Part shown: one piece after another, positions 25,978 to 35,580 of the stretch | How positions within the stretch are numbered: position 1 is the stretch's first letter | How the letters are laid out: each line of letters starts with the position of its first letter | Assembly (NCBI GenBank): GCA_963823675.1 | Contig: CAWGMT010000025.1 | Span: 630,077-694,076, forward strand | From: CAWGMT01 sp963823675 | GTDB lineage: Bacteria > Planctomycetota > Planctomycetia > Isosphaerales > Isosphaeraceae | Length of the DNA: 64,000 bases | Reading direction: 5' to 3' | Notes under the pieces: generated by a model | Database searches by the model: none | What the model saw: only the letters and a program-made list of their open reading frames with translations | What the model was told of the DNA's origin: nothing | Translations under genes and position numbers: made by a program

Positions 25978-28410
25978 TTAAGGCAAGTTCTTCAACTCGC
26001 CGAGATAGGCTTCGGCTCTGGCGATATTTTGGACGGCTAAACCGATGGCCTTGACCATGTCGCGTTCGCGCGCCCTGTGCGAACCGGCGATTCCTTCCAA
26101 ATCCCAGATCGCCGTTTGGAGCGCCTGGCCGAGCGGCAGCAACACCGGAGCGAAGCGGCTGGCGACCCGGTTTCTCTCCGATTCTGGCAGCACTTGCTTG
26201 CAAACGAATGTCGCCTCAACGCTGACCCGCCAGGCGAAAAGTCTGCCGCTAAGGACAGGCCCGATCCCTGGAACCTTCTGCGTCTTCAACATCAGGACAT
26301 CCTTGGCGGTCTCGATCCCAAAGGACTCTAAGGCGAGAACACGATCGTTGGTGATGCCTTTGAGCTTCGCCTGGCGGATCAGGGCCTTGTCCAAATGCTC
26401 GTCCATCTGGAACTTCGTCGCATCGTGTTCGGCTTTCCGCAGTTCCTGTTCATACTCTCGCCTGGCCTTGTGATACGTCGAGGCGATCTCCTCGGCAGCT
26501 TTTTTTCTTGCCTCAAAGTCTGCCTTGCTTGCGGAGCGATGTGAAAACAGCGCGGCTTCCAGTCTCTGTAGCTCGGCCTCGGCGTCCACCAGCCGTTGCA
26601 GCCATCGCTGCTCTTCCTCAAGCCAAGGCGCGTTCGCGGCTTCCCACGCCGCAATCACCCGTCGATTCGCAGCTTCGACTTCTTTGCATGCGCACTGATG
26701 CTCGGATTCGCGCGTTGCTTTTAGCGCCTGCCATGCAGCGAGCTGACGGCCATTCGCCTCATCAACTTCATTGCATAGTCGCTTGTAGTCCCTGTCCAGC
26801 GCCGCTTTAGCGTCTCGCCATGCGGCCAGGCGCCGTTCGTTGACCTCTTCAATCGGCTTGCAGAGTTCCGAGTGGGCCTCTCGCATGCGCTCGCACTCGA
26901 ACCGATGCTCGCGCTGCAACGCCGCGAGCAGCCTCTCTCGTCTATGGTCTAACGTGATCCGCATGAGCAGCCACCAGACGGCGAATACCGAGATCAAGAC
27001 AAAGCCGACTGGCCTTGCAATGAAAATAATAAAGAAACCGGCGATCATCCCAGCAATGCAGAGTCTTGGCAGAAACGGGTCGGGAGGACCGAGCTGCGGC
27101 GGAGGCGGCAGCTCCGGTGGTGGCGGACGGGACTTGAGTTTCGGGCTTGGAGGATAAGTCGGGGTCAGAGGATAAGGCGTGGTCGGTGCGACGGAGGGGA
27201 TCACGGCCGGACGCGGATGCGGAGTTGGCACGGGCGTGGGTCCAGGAGTTCGCAGGCCCGTGGGGAGTGCAGCGCGAATCGGAGATAATGCACTCGGCCG
27301 TACGTACGTAGAGAACAAGAGCTCCATCCCGGCGAGTTTCTGTATCGTTTGTTGAAGGTCCTCCAGTCTAATGGGCGCCGCAGCAGCACCCTTGCCAGGC
27401 AGGAAGAACATCAGCCTCGCCACCGCGATTAGATCGCACCACGGGCATTCGCCCGCTGCCGCCAGATAGGAGTGCTTGAGGTCGTTTTTGCAACGGACAA
27501 GCTGCCTCATCGCGGCATCTAACGACGTTCGCCACTCGCTGGCTGTGGGGCGGTGTGCTGTGCCGAAGGCCCGCTCGAAAAGGGCGAGCACAGACGGATC
27601 GAGCATCGTCGCGGGCGGCACGTGCGGCGGCGGCTTGAGCCGAGCCTTTCCCGTGTTCCGCGAGTAAGCGTAGTCGCCGCCTTGGATCGCCTTCTCGATC
27701 GGGATGTCAGCATTTACAAGGGGCACGCCCGAAAACGGGTGCCGGCCCATCATCAACAGGTGAAAGATGAGCACCGCAAGCCCGAACTGGTCGTGGTTCG
27801 CAGTACGATCAAGGTTCGCGAAATTCTTCCCGTGCAACTCGGGCGGCGTATACTCGGGGACACCGACTGCGCAACGGAAGATTCGCGCGCCCTGAGTCAC
27901 CTGGAACGAGTCGCAGTCTACAAACGCGACGATGCCTTTCTTGGAGACCATCACGTTTTTCTGATTGACGTCGCCAACTACGTGGCCATGCGCATGGACC
28001 GACTCGAACGCAATTGCACAGTTTCGGGCCGTGTGGAGTAGGAACCCCCAGTCCGCCTCGGGAAAGTCCTTCTTTCGCTGGGCGACGCTATACAGGTGAT
28101 GGATCTCAAGATAGCCAGAGATTCTCGGCATCAGAATTCCGTCGACAACCGCTGGCTTTCCCGCGCTTAAGGTGCCCGTGGGCCAGGCTGCGATTTTCAA
28201 CAGGTCGGGGCTACAAAGCGCGGCCATGGCCCTGAGCTTCTCACAGCGCTCCTTACTCTGGGGCTTGCTGTAGAGCTTTGCGACGATATCGGGACGGCCC
28301 TCGACATCGAAGACTGCGCCCTCGCCGCCAACAGCGAACGGCCTTAGCGCGAGGTGGACTTCGTTCCCTTGGTGATCACGCAGTTGCGTCGGGTAGGCTG
28401 GGCGTGACAT
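25978..28410 (-). CDS. YegI-like protein kinase with HhH domain (TerY-P triad kinase)
   Basis: The start at 28410 (MSRPAYPTQLRDHQGNEVHL) is preferred; an ATG three codons earlier is also possible. The kinase domain (about 20-300) has GGEGAVFDV, IVAKLYSK with the Lys, HVVGDVNQKNVMV as the catalytic loop and VDCDSFQV in place of DFG, typical of the YegI group. A Pro-rich linker, two membrane segments (IAGMIAGFFIIFIARPVGFV, then LISVFAVWWLLM) and a long coiled coil follow. The C-terminus carries a helix-hairpin-helix (ESFGIETAKD, KVPGIGPVLSGRLF). The gene overlaps the PP2C gene by 35 nt, and the vWA gene is upstream: the vWA-phosphatase-kinase triad known as YegL-K-I or TerY-P, linked to stress response and possibly nucleic-acid damage. 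Confidence 0.85.
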   Translation of the reverse strand: MSRPAYPTQLRDHQGNEVHLALRPFAVGGEGAVFDVEGRPDIVAKLYSKPQSKERCEKLRAMAALCSPDLLKIAAWPTGTLSAGKPAVVDGILMPRISGYLEIHHLYSVAQRKKDFPEADWGFLLHTARNCAIAFESVHAHGHVVGDVNQKNVMVSKKGIVAFVDCDSFQVTQGARIFRCAVGVPEYTPPELHGKNFANLDRTANHDQFGLAVLIFHLLMMGRHPFSGVPLVNADIPIEKAIQGGDYAYSRNTGKARLKPPPHVPPATMLDPSVLALFERAFGTAHRPTASEWRTSLDAAMRQLVRCKNDLKHSYLAAAGECPWCDLIAVARLMFFLPGKGAAAAPIRLEDLQQTIQKLAGMELLFSTYVRPSALSPIRAALPTGLRTPGPTPVPTPHPRPAVIPSVAPTTPYPLTPTYPPSPKLKSRPPPPELPPPPQLGPPDPFLPRLCIAGMIAGFFIIFIARPVGFVLISVFAVWWLLMRITLDHRRERLLAALQREHRFECERMREAHSELCKPIEEVNERRLAAWRDAKAALDRDYKRLCNEVDEANGRQLAAWQALKATRESEHQCACKEVEAANRRVIAAWEAANAPWLEEEQRWLQRLVDAEAELQRLEAALFSHRSASKADFEARKKAAEEIASTYHKARREYEQELRKAEHDATKFQMDEHLDKALIRQAKLKGITNDRVLALESFGIETAKDVLMLKTQKVPGIGPVLSGRLFAWRVSVEATFVCKQVLPESERNRVASRFAPVLLPLGQALQTAIWDLEGIAGSHRARERDMVKAIGLAVQNIARAEAYLGELKNLP

Positions 28411-29143
28411 CGGCAGCATTACGCGTCGCGAGGAGGAGAGTCTTGTCGTCGTCGGTCCGGTCGTTTACGCGCTTGGAGTCCAAGAAATCCAATAGCGACG
28501 ACCGCAGCGTCTCCTCGTCCGGACCATTTCGCACGGTTCGGAACAGAGGCGCGAAAAAGCGGTCATGAACGCGTGCGTTCGCGAAATCGAGCGCCAGCAT
28601 TTGCAGGCCATCAGTGAGGACAGCGAGCTCCGAGAGCCTTCGGCTCACGATGTTGATGCGAATGTGCTTCCGGTAATCCTCGTCGGTTATAAACCGAGTG
28701 GTGTTCGCGAACTCGCCGTTGTCCGGCCAGAAAGCGAGTTCACAGCCACTCCCGGCGTCAAACACGATGATCCCATCTCCGATTTGGATAAAGGCCGCCC
28801 AGTCGTCGCCGACAACAGCCCCGAGCAGCGTGCAAGCGAGTTGGCGCGACGGCACTCCTTGAGCAGCGGCTTCTTCGAAGACGCGTTCACGGGTGCGATC
28901 CACCCAGGACTCGATCACCGCCCGCTCCGGGGACGCCGGATTCAGAGCTCGCGTAACTTCTTCCAAGAAACACTCGACAGCACAGCCAGAGCCCAGGTGA
29001 GACAGTTCGGCGCTGCCGGCCCCATCGGAACAAGCCGCGATAACTGTCGTCCCGACGACGCGACCGACGCAAGAATCCTGGCAGGGCTGGCCCGATTGGA
29101 CATGAGACGTCCCCCGCACACTGCCGTAAACCAGCTTCCACAT
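28376..29143 (-). CDS. PP2C-family serine/threonine phosphatase (TerY-P triad)
   Basis: The 255-residue protein has the metal-binding motifs of PP2C enzymes: CSDGAGSAELSHLG, the GDG turn in IQIGDGIIVFD, LAVLTDGLQ and DDDKTLLLA. It starts at ATG 29143, 13 bp after the vWA stop, and its end overlaps the kinase start. It would reverse phosphorylation set by the neighbouring kinase. The frame is intact. Confidence 0.88.
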   Translation of the reverse strand: MWKLVYGSVRGTSHVQSGQPCQDSCVGRVVGTTVIAACSDGAGSAELSHLGSGCAVECFLEEVTRALNPASPERAVIESWVDRTRERVFEEAAAQGVPSRQLACTLLGAVVGDDWAAFIQIGDGIIVFDAGSGCELAFWPDNGEFANTTRFITDEDYRKHIRINIVSRRLSELAVLTDGLQMLALDFANARVHDRFFAPLFRTVRNGPDEETLRSSLLDFLDSKRVNDRTDDDKTLLLATRNAADVTPSLPDATA

Positions 29144-29155
29144 GGCGTCTTCCGC

Positions 29156-29824
29156 TCAGACGTCGGCCCATCCCGCAGGCGGGAGCGACACCTTGTCCCC
29201 GGGCGAGGATTGCGACACTGATTGCATCGATTGCGACAGCCAGAGGAAGAGGTCGCGGAAGTTCAGTCCTTTGAGCTTCACGGGCGCCCGTGCGGCAATC
29301 TTGGCTAGTACGTGAAAGTTCGAGCCCTCGACACCCACCGTGAAAAACGCGAATGACTTCGCGGCTTCGCCCTGCTTCACCATCTCGGCGGCAGCCTGCC
29401 AACCATCATCCGGGCCGCCGTCTGTGATGAGGAAGGCCCACGGGCGGTAGTAGGAGATCCCGTTTGCGCGATAGGTGTTCTTTCGCGAAGCGATCATGTC
29501 GAGGCCCGTGACGATCGCCTGGCCCATCGGCGTGCCACCGGAAGCGCTCAGGTGAGGCGGCTGAAAGTTCGCCGCAGAGACGAAGTCCTGGACGACGTTA
29601 ACCGTACCGCCAAACGTCACGATCGCTATTTCGGCCCGCTTGCTGGCTAGCGAATCGGCAGACAGCGTATCCTTCAGGGTGACCAGCCCTTCATTCAATT
29701 CCGCGATCGGCTGGCCTGACATCGACCCGGACACGTCCAAAAGTAGAACGCACGGGACGCGAGGCTCCGGATTATCCGCGAATTCGGCCGCTTCGAAACC
29801 GGGGTATTCGATCTGCTCACTCAT
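29156..29824 (-). CDS. vWA domain protein (TerY/YegL-like)
   Basis: ATG 29824 (MSEQIEYPGFEAAEFADNPE) is chosen over the longer frame, whose first 11 residues are unsupported. The MIDAS metal site is visible: DVSGSMSG, a Thr in SGGTPMGQAI, and the Asp of FLITDGGPDDGW. Length 222 residues, as in YegL/TerY. It is first in the triad operon and probably assembles or presents partner proteins in a metal-dependent way. Confidence 0.9.
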   Translation of the reverse strand: MSEQIEYPGFEAAEFADNPEPRVPCVLLLDVSGSMSGQPIAELNEGLVTLKDTLSADSLASKRAEIAIVTFGGTVNVVQDFVSAANFQPPHLSASGGTPMGQAIVTGLDMIASRKNTYRANGISYYRPWAFLITDGGPDDGWQAAAEMVKQGEAAKSFAFFTVGVEGSNFHVLAKIAARAPVKLKGLNFRDLFLWLSQSMQSVSQSSPGDKVSLPPAGWADV

Positions 29825-30222
29825 GGGAATTGAACCTACGTCGGCCTTTCTCGGCAACGATGGCGAAACACTAACCGATGATAATTCATCGCGAGCACAG
29901 AACCAAGGGTATGCGGGAAAAAATGGGACCGGGCGGACCGCCGGATCGCGCGCCGTACCGGTCGCGGGTCACAATTCGACCGCTACGGAAGTTCGCCGCC
30001 AGTTGTCGCAACGCTGTCCACACAATTTCGTCGCCGCTCATGGCAACCTCCTCGGACCAGCCTACCTCCCGGCACTTGTGGTTCCCGCTCATCGGCCCCG
30101 CCGACTGCGACCCTCTCCCAATGGATGACCCCGCCGGATACACTAACAACTTACGTCTGTCTGTGCATTCATAGATGCACGACGCCTGACAACGGAACAC
30201 AGCGCCGAAAGCGAGGTTGCCA
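29825..30222. promoter_or_regulatory. Divergent intergenic region between the vWA triad and the DUF4236-like gene
   Basis: About 400 bp separate two divergently transcribed units, so both promoters should lie here. I find no confident -35/-10 pair and no supported gene. Confidence 0.4.
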
Positions 30223-32070
30223 GTGGGATGGACGTGGCGGCGAAGCGCGTTGTTAGGGCCGGTCCGGCTCAACTTCTCCAGCGCCGGAGTTGGAATGTCC
30301 GTGGGTGTCAGGGGCGCCCGGGTCTCGGTAGGTCCCCGCGGCACTTACGTCCACGTCGGCGCGGGTGGCTTTCGGTACTCCCGGCGGATCGATGCTCCGC
30401 GTGGCGGTTCCCCACCCAGTTCGCCTCGCCAACAGCCTGCTTGCTCCCCAGCCCAGCCGATCACTCCGGGGCGCACCGTTCAAGTGCTGGACCCGGCTTG
30501 CCTCGCTGATTCGAGTCCCGACGAACTTCTGGAGGAAATCCGGCGAAAAGAACAAATTACCGGCCTAGCGCCCGTAGCCCTCGTTGTTTCGGTCGCCGTT
30601 TTCGTTCTTTCCCTGCTCATGCTCGGCGCTCAGGCATCGCCCTGGGCGACATGCGCAGTTTTTGCAATCGGACTGCTTGGACTGCTTTCCCTGCCCTGGG
30701 CAATGTGGTCTGACCGACGAGCACGCCTTGTGCGCTTGCACTATGTCTTCGATCCCCTTGGGGAGAAAGTCCAGGAGGGATTGGAGCGTTTGCTCGCGGC
30801 GTTCGAGCGCGCGCATGCGATATGGGCCGTACACCATGAGGATGTGCACGGCGATTGGAAACGAAACGCCGGGGCTGGAACGTCGGTGGGCCGGCGACTA
30901 GTTCACGTCGGATGGGGGGCTCCCTCGTTTATTGAGACGAATGCGCGAGTCGGTTTTCTGAACGTCGATGGAATCAGGCTGTTTTTCTTTCCCGACAGGT
31001 TGCTGATTTTTGGGAGCGGAGGGGTTAGTGCGGTTCGTTACGCCGACCTGAACCTCGAAGCGGGCAGAGTGCAGTTTCGGGAGGAAGGTGGGGTGCCCCG
31101 AGATGCCAAGGTAATGGGCACCACCTGGCGATATGTGAACAAGGACGGCGGGCCCGATCGCCGCTTCAACAACAACTACCAGATTCCCATCGTGCTCTAC
31201 GGCACGATCGATGTTTCTGCGCCCTCCGGCATGCGCCTCAGCCTCCAAACGTCCGCTGAGGGGCTGGCAGGCTCTTCCGTGGAGTTCCTGCGCGTCATCC
31301 AGGCTGCCGTTCGCGATCTCGAATCCCGGCGGGCCGGCACTCCGACGCTGGAATCCTTGCCCAGCTTCGCCGAAGATCCGCCACCGCTGTATCTGCCGGG
31401 GGCAAAGGTCATCCAGGCGTTGGACGCGCTCGTTCGTTTTAAGTGGCTCGATTGGCTGCCCGACTGGGCAACCCTAGCCATGTGGGGCATCCTATTCGCT
31501 CTTCCGCCGGTATCCATCATCGTCTGGTTTGCACGAGGCGGTCCGGCGGCGAACGCATTCCTGTGTTCCTCCTTCACCCTGGCCGGTACCGGGATAGGAA
31601 TCCTCGTTTACTCGCATCTTCGCCGAAGCAGCCAAGACAAGGCGGCAGCAGCGGCAGCAGCGAAGTCGCGCTTCCGCGCTATTCTTGGCAACGAACTGAA
31701 AAGCCGCCGGCTGGAGGAGGTGAGTTTCTCTGAACTTCGTGCTGCCAGCGGCATTTCGCGCCGGGCTGCGAATGAGGTGGCTGACAACATGTTCCGAAAG
31801 GTCGCCGACCGATACGCGCAGGACGGGGTTATCACTGAGAAGGAGCGTACGAAGCTAAAGGCTTTGGCCAAAGCCCTGGCGATGGACGCTGCCAGGGCCG
31901 ACCGCATCGAGTCCGAGGCGAAAGCGGCTCGCTATCACCAAGCCGTTTCCGATGCGCTCGCGGATGGAACAGTGACCGAGGAAGAGGCGCACCTGTTGAA
32001 CAAGCTCCGATGGCAGCTTGGCGTCGAGGACTCCGCCTGGAACGCGGGAAACCTAGCGCCGAGGGATTGA
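30223..32070 (+). CDS. DUF4236-like membrane protein with TerB-like C-terminal segment
   Basis: The GTG at 30223 (GWTWRRSALLGPVRLNFSSA) has GAGG 6 nt upstream. The N-terminus matches the DUF4236 pattern: GPVRLN, then SVGVRGARVSVGPRGTYV. Two membrane pairs are predicted (VVSVAVFVLSLLMLGAQ, VFAIGLLGLLSLPW; and later WGILFALPPVSIIVWF, FTLAGTGIGILVY). The C-terminal 130 residues are helical with two acidic turns (AQDGVITEKERTKLKALAKA and LADGTVTEEEAHLLNKLRW) of the TerB/tellurite-resistance type. It is divergent from the vWA/PP2C/kinase triad and may be its membrane partner (inference). Confidence 0.7.
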   Translation: MGWTWRRSALLGPVRLNFSSAGVGMSVGVRGARVSVGPRGTYVHVGAGGFRYSRRIDAPRGGSPPSSPRQQPACSPAQPITPGRTVQVLDPACLADSSPDELLEEIRRKEQITGLAPVALVVSVAVFVLSLLMLGAQASPWATCAVFAIGLLGLLSLPWAMWSDRRARLVRLHYVFDPLGEKVQEGLERLLAAFERAHAIWAVHHEDVHGDWKRNAGAGTSVGRRLVHVGWGAPSFIETNARVGFLNVDGIRLFFFPDRLLIFGSGGVSAVRYADLNLEAGRVQFREEGGVPRDAKVMGTTWRYVNKDGGPDRRFNNNYQIPIVLYGTIDVSAPSGMRLSLQTSAEGLAGSSVEFLRVIQAAVRDLESRRAGTPTLESLPSFAEDPPPLYLPGAKVIQALDALVRFKWLDWLPDWATLAMWGILFALPPVSIIVWFARGGPAANAFLCSSFTLAGTGIGILVYSHLRRSSQDKAAAAAAAKSRFRAILGNELKSRRLEEVSFSELRAASGISRRAANEVADNMFRKVADRYAQDGVITEKERTKLKALAKALAMDAARADRIESEAKAARYHQAVSDALADGTVTEEEAHLLNKLRWQLGVEDSAWNAGNLAPRD

Positions 32071-32393
32071 TGTTTTTTCGATAGTTTAGGAGAGGAGATC
32101 TCCAATGGCAGACGTGCGATCCGATCCGGTTGCGGCGACGTATTATCGCCCGGGAAGGCAGACACCCACTGTTCATGTCCCCCTGACGGGACCATGGCCA
32201 CGGCGATGCGGCCAGCGCGGTTGGGACGCGCGTTCGTTCGCGCCGGCGTATGGACTCGCCCTTGGTACCGCAACTTGGGCCAAGGATTTCTCCCTCCGGA
32301 CGCTTGACAATCCGGACGTTTGTGCTATTTTGTCCACTGCTGTTGATACGAATACAACGCTTGTGTCGCGCAACTGCTCACACGGGGCCGCCC
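32071..32393. other. Intergenic region upstream of the Y1 transposase
   Basis: About 320 bp. A possible short ORF from 32105 has a good ribosome binding site (GGAGAGGAG) but no recognisable protein features. The transposase promoter lies at 32304-32331. Confidence 0.4.
32304..32331 (+). promoter_or_regulatory. Possible sigma70-like promoter for the Y1 transposase
   Basis: TTGACA (32304-32309) and TATTTT (32326-32331) are separated by 16 bp, about 60 bp before the transposase ATG. The match is good at -35 and weaker at -10. Confidence 0.4.
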
Positions 32394-33614
32394 ATGCCTG
32401 CGTACGCCCGCCGCGATATCGTCGATGAAGACCGTGTTGGCGTTTACCACTGCATCGCTCGCTGCGTTCGAGGAGCGTTCCTCTGCGGTACCGACTCGTA
32501 CAAAGGGCGGGATTATGGCCACCGGAAGGCTTGGGTTCTCGACCGGCTTCGCCAGCTTGCGGGGCTTTTCGGCGTTGAGGTTTGCGATTATGCCATAATG
32601 AGCAACCACTTACACATCGTACTTCGCAATCGACCCGACGTCGCCCGACAGTGGTCCGACGATGAGGTCGCGATCCGATGGCGCAAGCTCTTTCCCCAGC
32701 GCGACGAGCTGACTGGCGAGCCGCGTGAGCCGGACCGCCACGACGTGGCCATGCTCACCGCCGATGCCGATCGTCTGGCGATTCTGCGCTCGCGGCTCGC
32801 GAGCCTTTCCTGGTTCATGCGGTGCTGGTGCGAATGGGTCGCCCGCAAGGCCAATCACGAGGAGGGCTCGTTCGGAAGATTCTGGGCCGGCCGGTTCAAA
32901 TCGCAGCCCTTGCTCGATGAGTCTGCGCTACTGGCTTGTAGTGTCTACGTCGATCTCAACCCGGTCCGGGCCGGGATCGCGGCCACTCCCGAGGAATCGC
33001 AATTCACGTCGGGCTTCGACCGCATCCATAGCCTGGCCGAACATACGGCCGCATCTCCGTCATCATCGCGCGGGGTGAGCGGTATCGACGCTTGCGGTCC
33101 TCCCGAACCCTGGCTTTGCGAATTGACACTGCAAGAGACGGACGCGGTATCCGCAGTGCCGCGCGCCGAGCACTCGCTGTCTTCACCACGAGAAACGGCT
33201 CCAGCAGCGGACCCAACAATTCCCAGTCGTCACGAGCCAGAAGTTTGTGCGGCGCCTTTCGCTTCCGGCGACGCCCTGCCGCCTATCCCGCTCGTCGCTC
33301 GATCAGGCGGAGGTCTGCGTGCTCGTGCATCGGATCAGGGGTTTCTGCCGATCGACACCCAAAAGTACATCATGCTGCTCGATTGGACCGGCCGGGAGAT
33401 CCGTGAGAACAAGTGCGGGGCAATCCCGGACAACCTGGCTCCGATCCTCGACCGGCTGGGGCTCGATCGATCGAATTGGGTGAAGACGGTGCGCGAATTC
33501 GGCCGCATGTTCAAGCAAGCAGCCGGTCGCGCGAGTTCGCTCGCGCGGGCCGCGCCGGGTTGCTCGCGACGTTGGTTTCAGGGAAAGGCGGCCGCTCAAG
33601 CCGCTTTTGTCTAA
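32394..33614 (+). CDS. Y1 (HUH) transposase, IS200/REP-associated type
   Basis: ATG 32394 gives MPAYARRDIVDEDRVGVYHC. The metal-binding HUH motif appears in IMSNHLHIVLRN. The catalytic Tyr helix of the Y1 family would lie further on, perhaps in SVYVDLNPVRAG, which is the conserved post-HUH block. The 406-residue length exceeds that of classical TnpA (about 150) because of a C-terminal extension (LDWTGREIRENKCG and beyond). Such long forms are common in planctomycetes and may mobilise short repeats in trans. The frame is intact. Confidence 0.8.
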   Translation: MPAYARRDIVDEDRVGVYHCIARCVRGAFLCGTDSYKGRDYGHRKAWVLDRLRQLAGLFGVEVCDYAIMSNHLHIVLRNRPDVARQWSDDEVAIRWRKLFPQRDELTGEPREPDRHDVAMLTADADRLAILRSRLASLSWFMRCWCEWVARKANHEEGSFGRFWAGRFKSQPLLDESALLACSVYVDLNPVRAGIAATPEESQFTSGFDRIHSLAEHTAASPSSSRGVSGIDACGPPEPWLCELTLQETDAVSAVPRAEHSLSSPRETAPAADPTIPSRHEPEVCAAPFASGDALPPIPLVARSGGGLRARASDQGFLPIDTQKYIMLLDWTGREIRENKCGAIPDNLAPILDRLGLDRSNWVKTVREFGRMFKQAAGRASSLARAAPGCSRRWFQGKAAAQAAFV

Positions 33615-33900
33615 GCAAGCGGATTGATTCCGCGTGGCGGCCGATCCGAGCTCAGGGCCGGCTGCGTTTAAGCGTCTCGAGGCGTCACCACGCGCGGGAC
33701 GCCTGCCAGCGATTGTGTGGATCGCGCCGTACTGCGATCCGCCGGAACAGGCGGCCAGTGCCGAGAACGCCTGGCTGATTCCGTTCGCGGGCCTTCGTGG
33801 GTCGCGCACTCAATCGACATCCGGATGCCGCGCGCTGGCTGCGCGAATGGATGACCCTGTGCTCACCGCGTGGTTCTCTCCATCATGGAGCCGGCACTGC
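33615..33900. other. Spacer between transposase genes
   Basis: Open frames continue on the plus strand but only a short stretch looks protein-like (ALNRHPDAARWLREWM near 33805-33850, unknown family), suggesting a gene fragment. Confidence 0.3.
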
Positions 33901-33950
33901 CTGGGTGTCTGCAACCCTGGGTGTCTGCAACCCCTGGGTGTCTGCAACCC
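33901..33950. repeat. Three tandem copies of a 17-bp unit
   Basis: The unit CTGGGTGTCTGCAACCC occurs at 33901-33916 (one C short), 33917-33933 and 33934-33950. It lies exactly at the upstream edge of IS701-like transposase similarity. Confidence 0.8.
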
Positions 33951-34867
33951 TTATCTTCCTCAAGAGTGGGCCAAAGACCGTTGGCGTCGTGCGGAAGCGG
34001 GGGTGCCCCGATCGGTCGAGTTTCGTACTCGCCATCAACTGGCGTTGGAGATGTTGGAGGAATGCGGAGGGGTACTGCCACACACTTGGATCGCGGGTGA
34101 CGACGAAATGGGCCGTCCCTCGGGTTTTCGGCTGCAATTGCGTCACCTCCGCAAGCGGTATCTGCTGGCGGTTCCCTCGAACACGCTCATTCGCGACCTC
34201 GAGGCACCACCACCGGAGTACTCGGGACGAGGACCACGTCCGCGCAGTCCTTTCATACGGGTAGACGCTTGGTGCAAGAAACAGCCTGAGGATGGCTGGA
34301 TCACGATCGATGTGCGTGACGGGGAGAAAGGGCCGCTGGTGATCGAAGCCGTGAAACGTCGGGTTCAGGCACGGACCGAGAAAGGTGGCACCGGTCCGGA
34401 CGAGGTGTTGTTTGTGACTCGCGAACGTCAAGCGGATAACACACACAAGGTTGATTATTATTTGTCCAATGCGGCCGCCAGCGTGCCGCTGGAGGAATTC
34501 GCCTGGGTGGCCAAGGCGGCTCATCGCGTCGAAGAGTGTGTCCAGCGAGCCAAAGGGGAAGCTGGCTTGGCGGACTATCAGGTGAGGAACTGGATAGGCT
34601 GGCATCATCACCAAGCCCTGTCGCTGCTAGCCGCGTGGTTCCTGAACAAGGAGACGCGGCGGGGAAAAAATACAGACTCCCGCGCTGACGAATCGGCAAC
34701 TGCGGCAGTTGATCGCCGGACTGATCGATTCACACCTCAAGACGAACGAGCACGCATCTCTTTGTCGTCGGAGCACGCGCTGGTTACAGCGCAACGAACA
34801 AGCACGCTTTTACCGTTATCGTTCACGTAACATCTTACCACCTTTGAAGAACCACCTCAGAACCTGA
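33951..34867 (+). pseudogene. IS701-like DDE transposase remnant
   Basis: The protein begins without a start at YLPQEWAKDRWRRAEAGVP and continues LPHTWIAGDDEMGRPSGFR, with the second catalytic Asp. YQVRNWIGWHHHQALSLLA follows, with the conserved Glu region before it. Near 34667 (a run of six A) the frame shifts, and the rest reads TNRQLRQLIAGLIDSHLKTN, ending KNHLRT at 34867. The N-terminal DNA-binding part and the first catalytic Asp are missing. It belongs to the IS4/IS701 superfamily of cut-and-paste transposases. Confidence 0.75.
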
Positions 34868-34899
34868 GGATACAGTAGAACTACAGAAGGAGCGCCCAT

Positions 34900-35142
34900 A
34901 TGGCCACTCTCACCCCCGAACAGCGGCAAGCGATCGAGAGGGCAGGCGAGGAGCCTGTTCGACTCGCCGATCCCGAGACACAAACCGAATACGTCATCAT
35001 CAAGGCCGATGTCTACGACCGTATTTGCGCTTTGTCTTTTGATACGAGGTCCGCGTATCCCCTCGCAATGAAGGTCTTCCGACAAGACGGTTGGGACGAT
35101 CCCCAAATGGATGAATACAACGTTCTCGACCCCCGCCGATGA
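34900..35142 (+). CDS. Putative antitoxin of a MazF/PemK-type toxin-antitoxin pair
   Basis: ATG 34900 has AAGGAG 9-10 nt upstream. The 80-residue protein (MATLTPEQRQAIERAGEEPV, then RLADPETQTEYVIIKADVYD) resembles antitoxins of planctomycete MazF-like toxins: a short N-terminal domain with the YVIIKADVY strand and an unstructured acidic tail. Its stop codon overlaps the toxin start (ATGA, 35139-35142), which indicates translational coupling. Confidence 0.75.
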   Translation: MATLTPEQRQAIERAGEEPVRLADPETQTEYVIIKADVYDRICALSFDTRSAYPLAMKVFRQDGWDDPQMDEYNVLDPRR

Positions 35143-35485
35143 GGGTGAGTCGCGGTGACGTCGTGCTGGTCGATTACCCGTTCACGACGGGTGGTGCCAA
35201 GGTGCGCCCGCGCTGGTCGTTCAAAATGACCGAGACAACGCTCGGATGATGAACACGATCGTCGCCCAAATCTCCGGCAACACAGCTCGCGTAAACGAGG
35301 CCACGCAGCATCTGATCGAGCTGGCGGCTGAGCCAGGATGTGGGCTCGCGAGGGATTCGGCGCTCATCGCAAGAAACCTGCTCACGATGCATCAGAGCGA
35401 TGTCCTACGCGTCTTGGGATCGCTCTCGGCCGCGACTATGGCTCAGATCGACGACTGCCTGAGGGTCGCGCTCGGTCTTCCGTGA
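35139..35485 (+). CDS. MazF/PemK-like endoribonuclease toxin, frameshifted
   Basis: ATG 35139 gives MRVSRGDVVLVDYPFTTGGA, the N-terminal strands of a PemK/MazF toxin. At about 35205-35210 one base is missing; the next frame continues ALVVQNDRDNARMMNTIVAQ and ends VLGSLSAATMAQIDDCLRVA before the stop at 35485. Complete, it would be about 115 residues, the normal size for this mRNA-cleaving toxin. The break means either an inactive toxin (tolerated because the antitoxin is intact) or a sequence error. Confidence 0.7.
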
Positions 35486-35580
35486 ATCGACTCCACGCGC
35501 AGGGATCATTCAAGTCAGCGCCTCCACTTGTCGCTCAGAGGAGGTTGGAAGCCTCGAACGTCCGATCCGGGTTCCGAGAA

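Noticed and set aside
32105..32428. 107-codon ORF with a good ribosome binding site upstream of the Y1 transposase.
   Set aside because: The translation lacks any domain feature and overlaps the transposase start and its likely promoter; left as doubtful.
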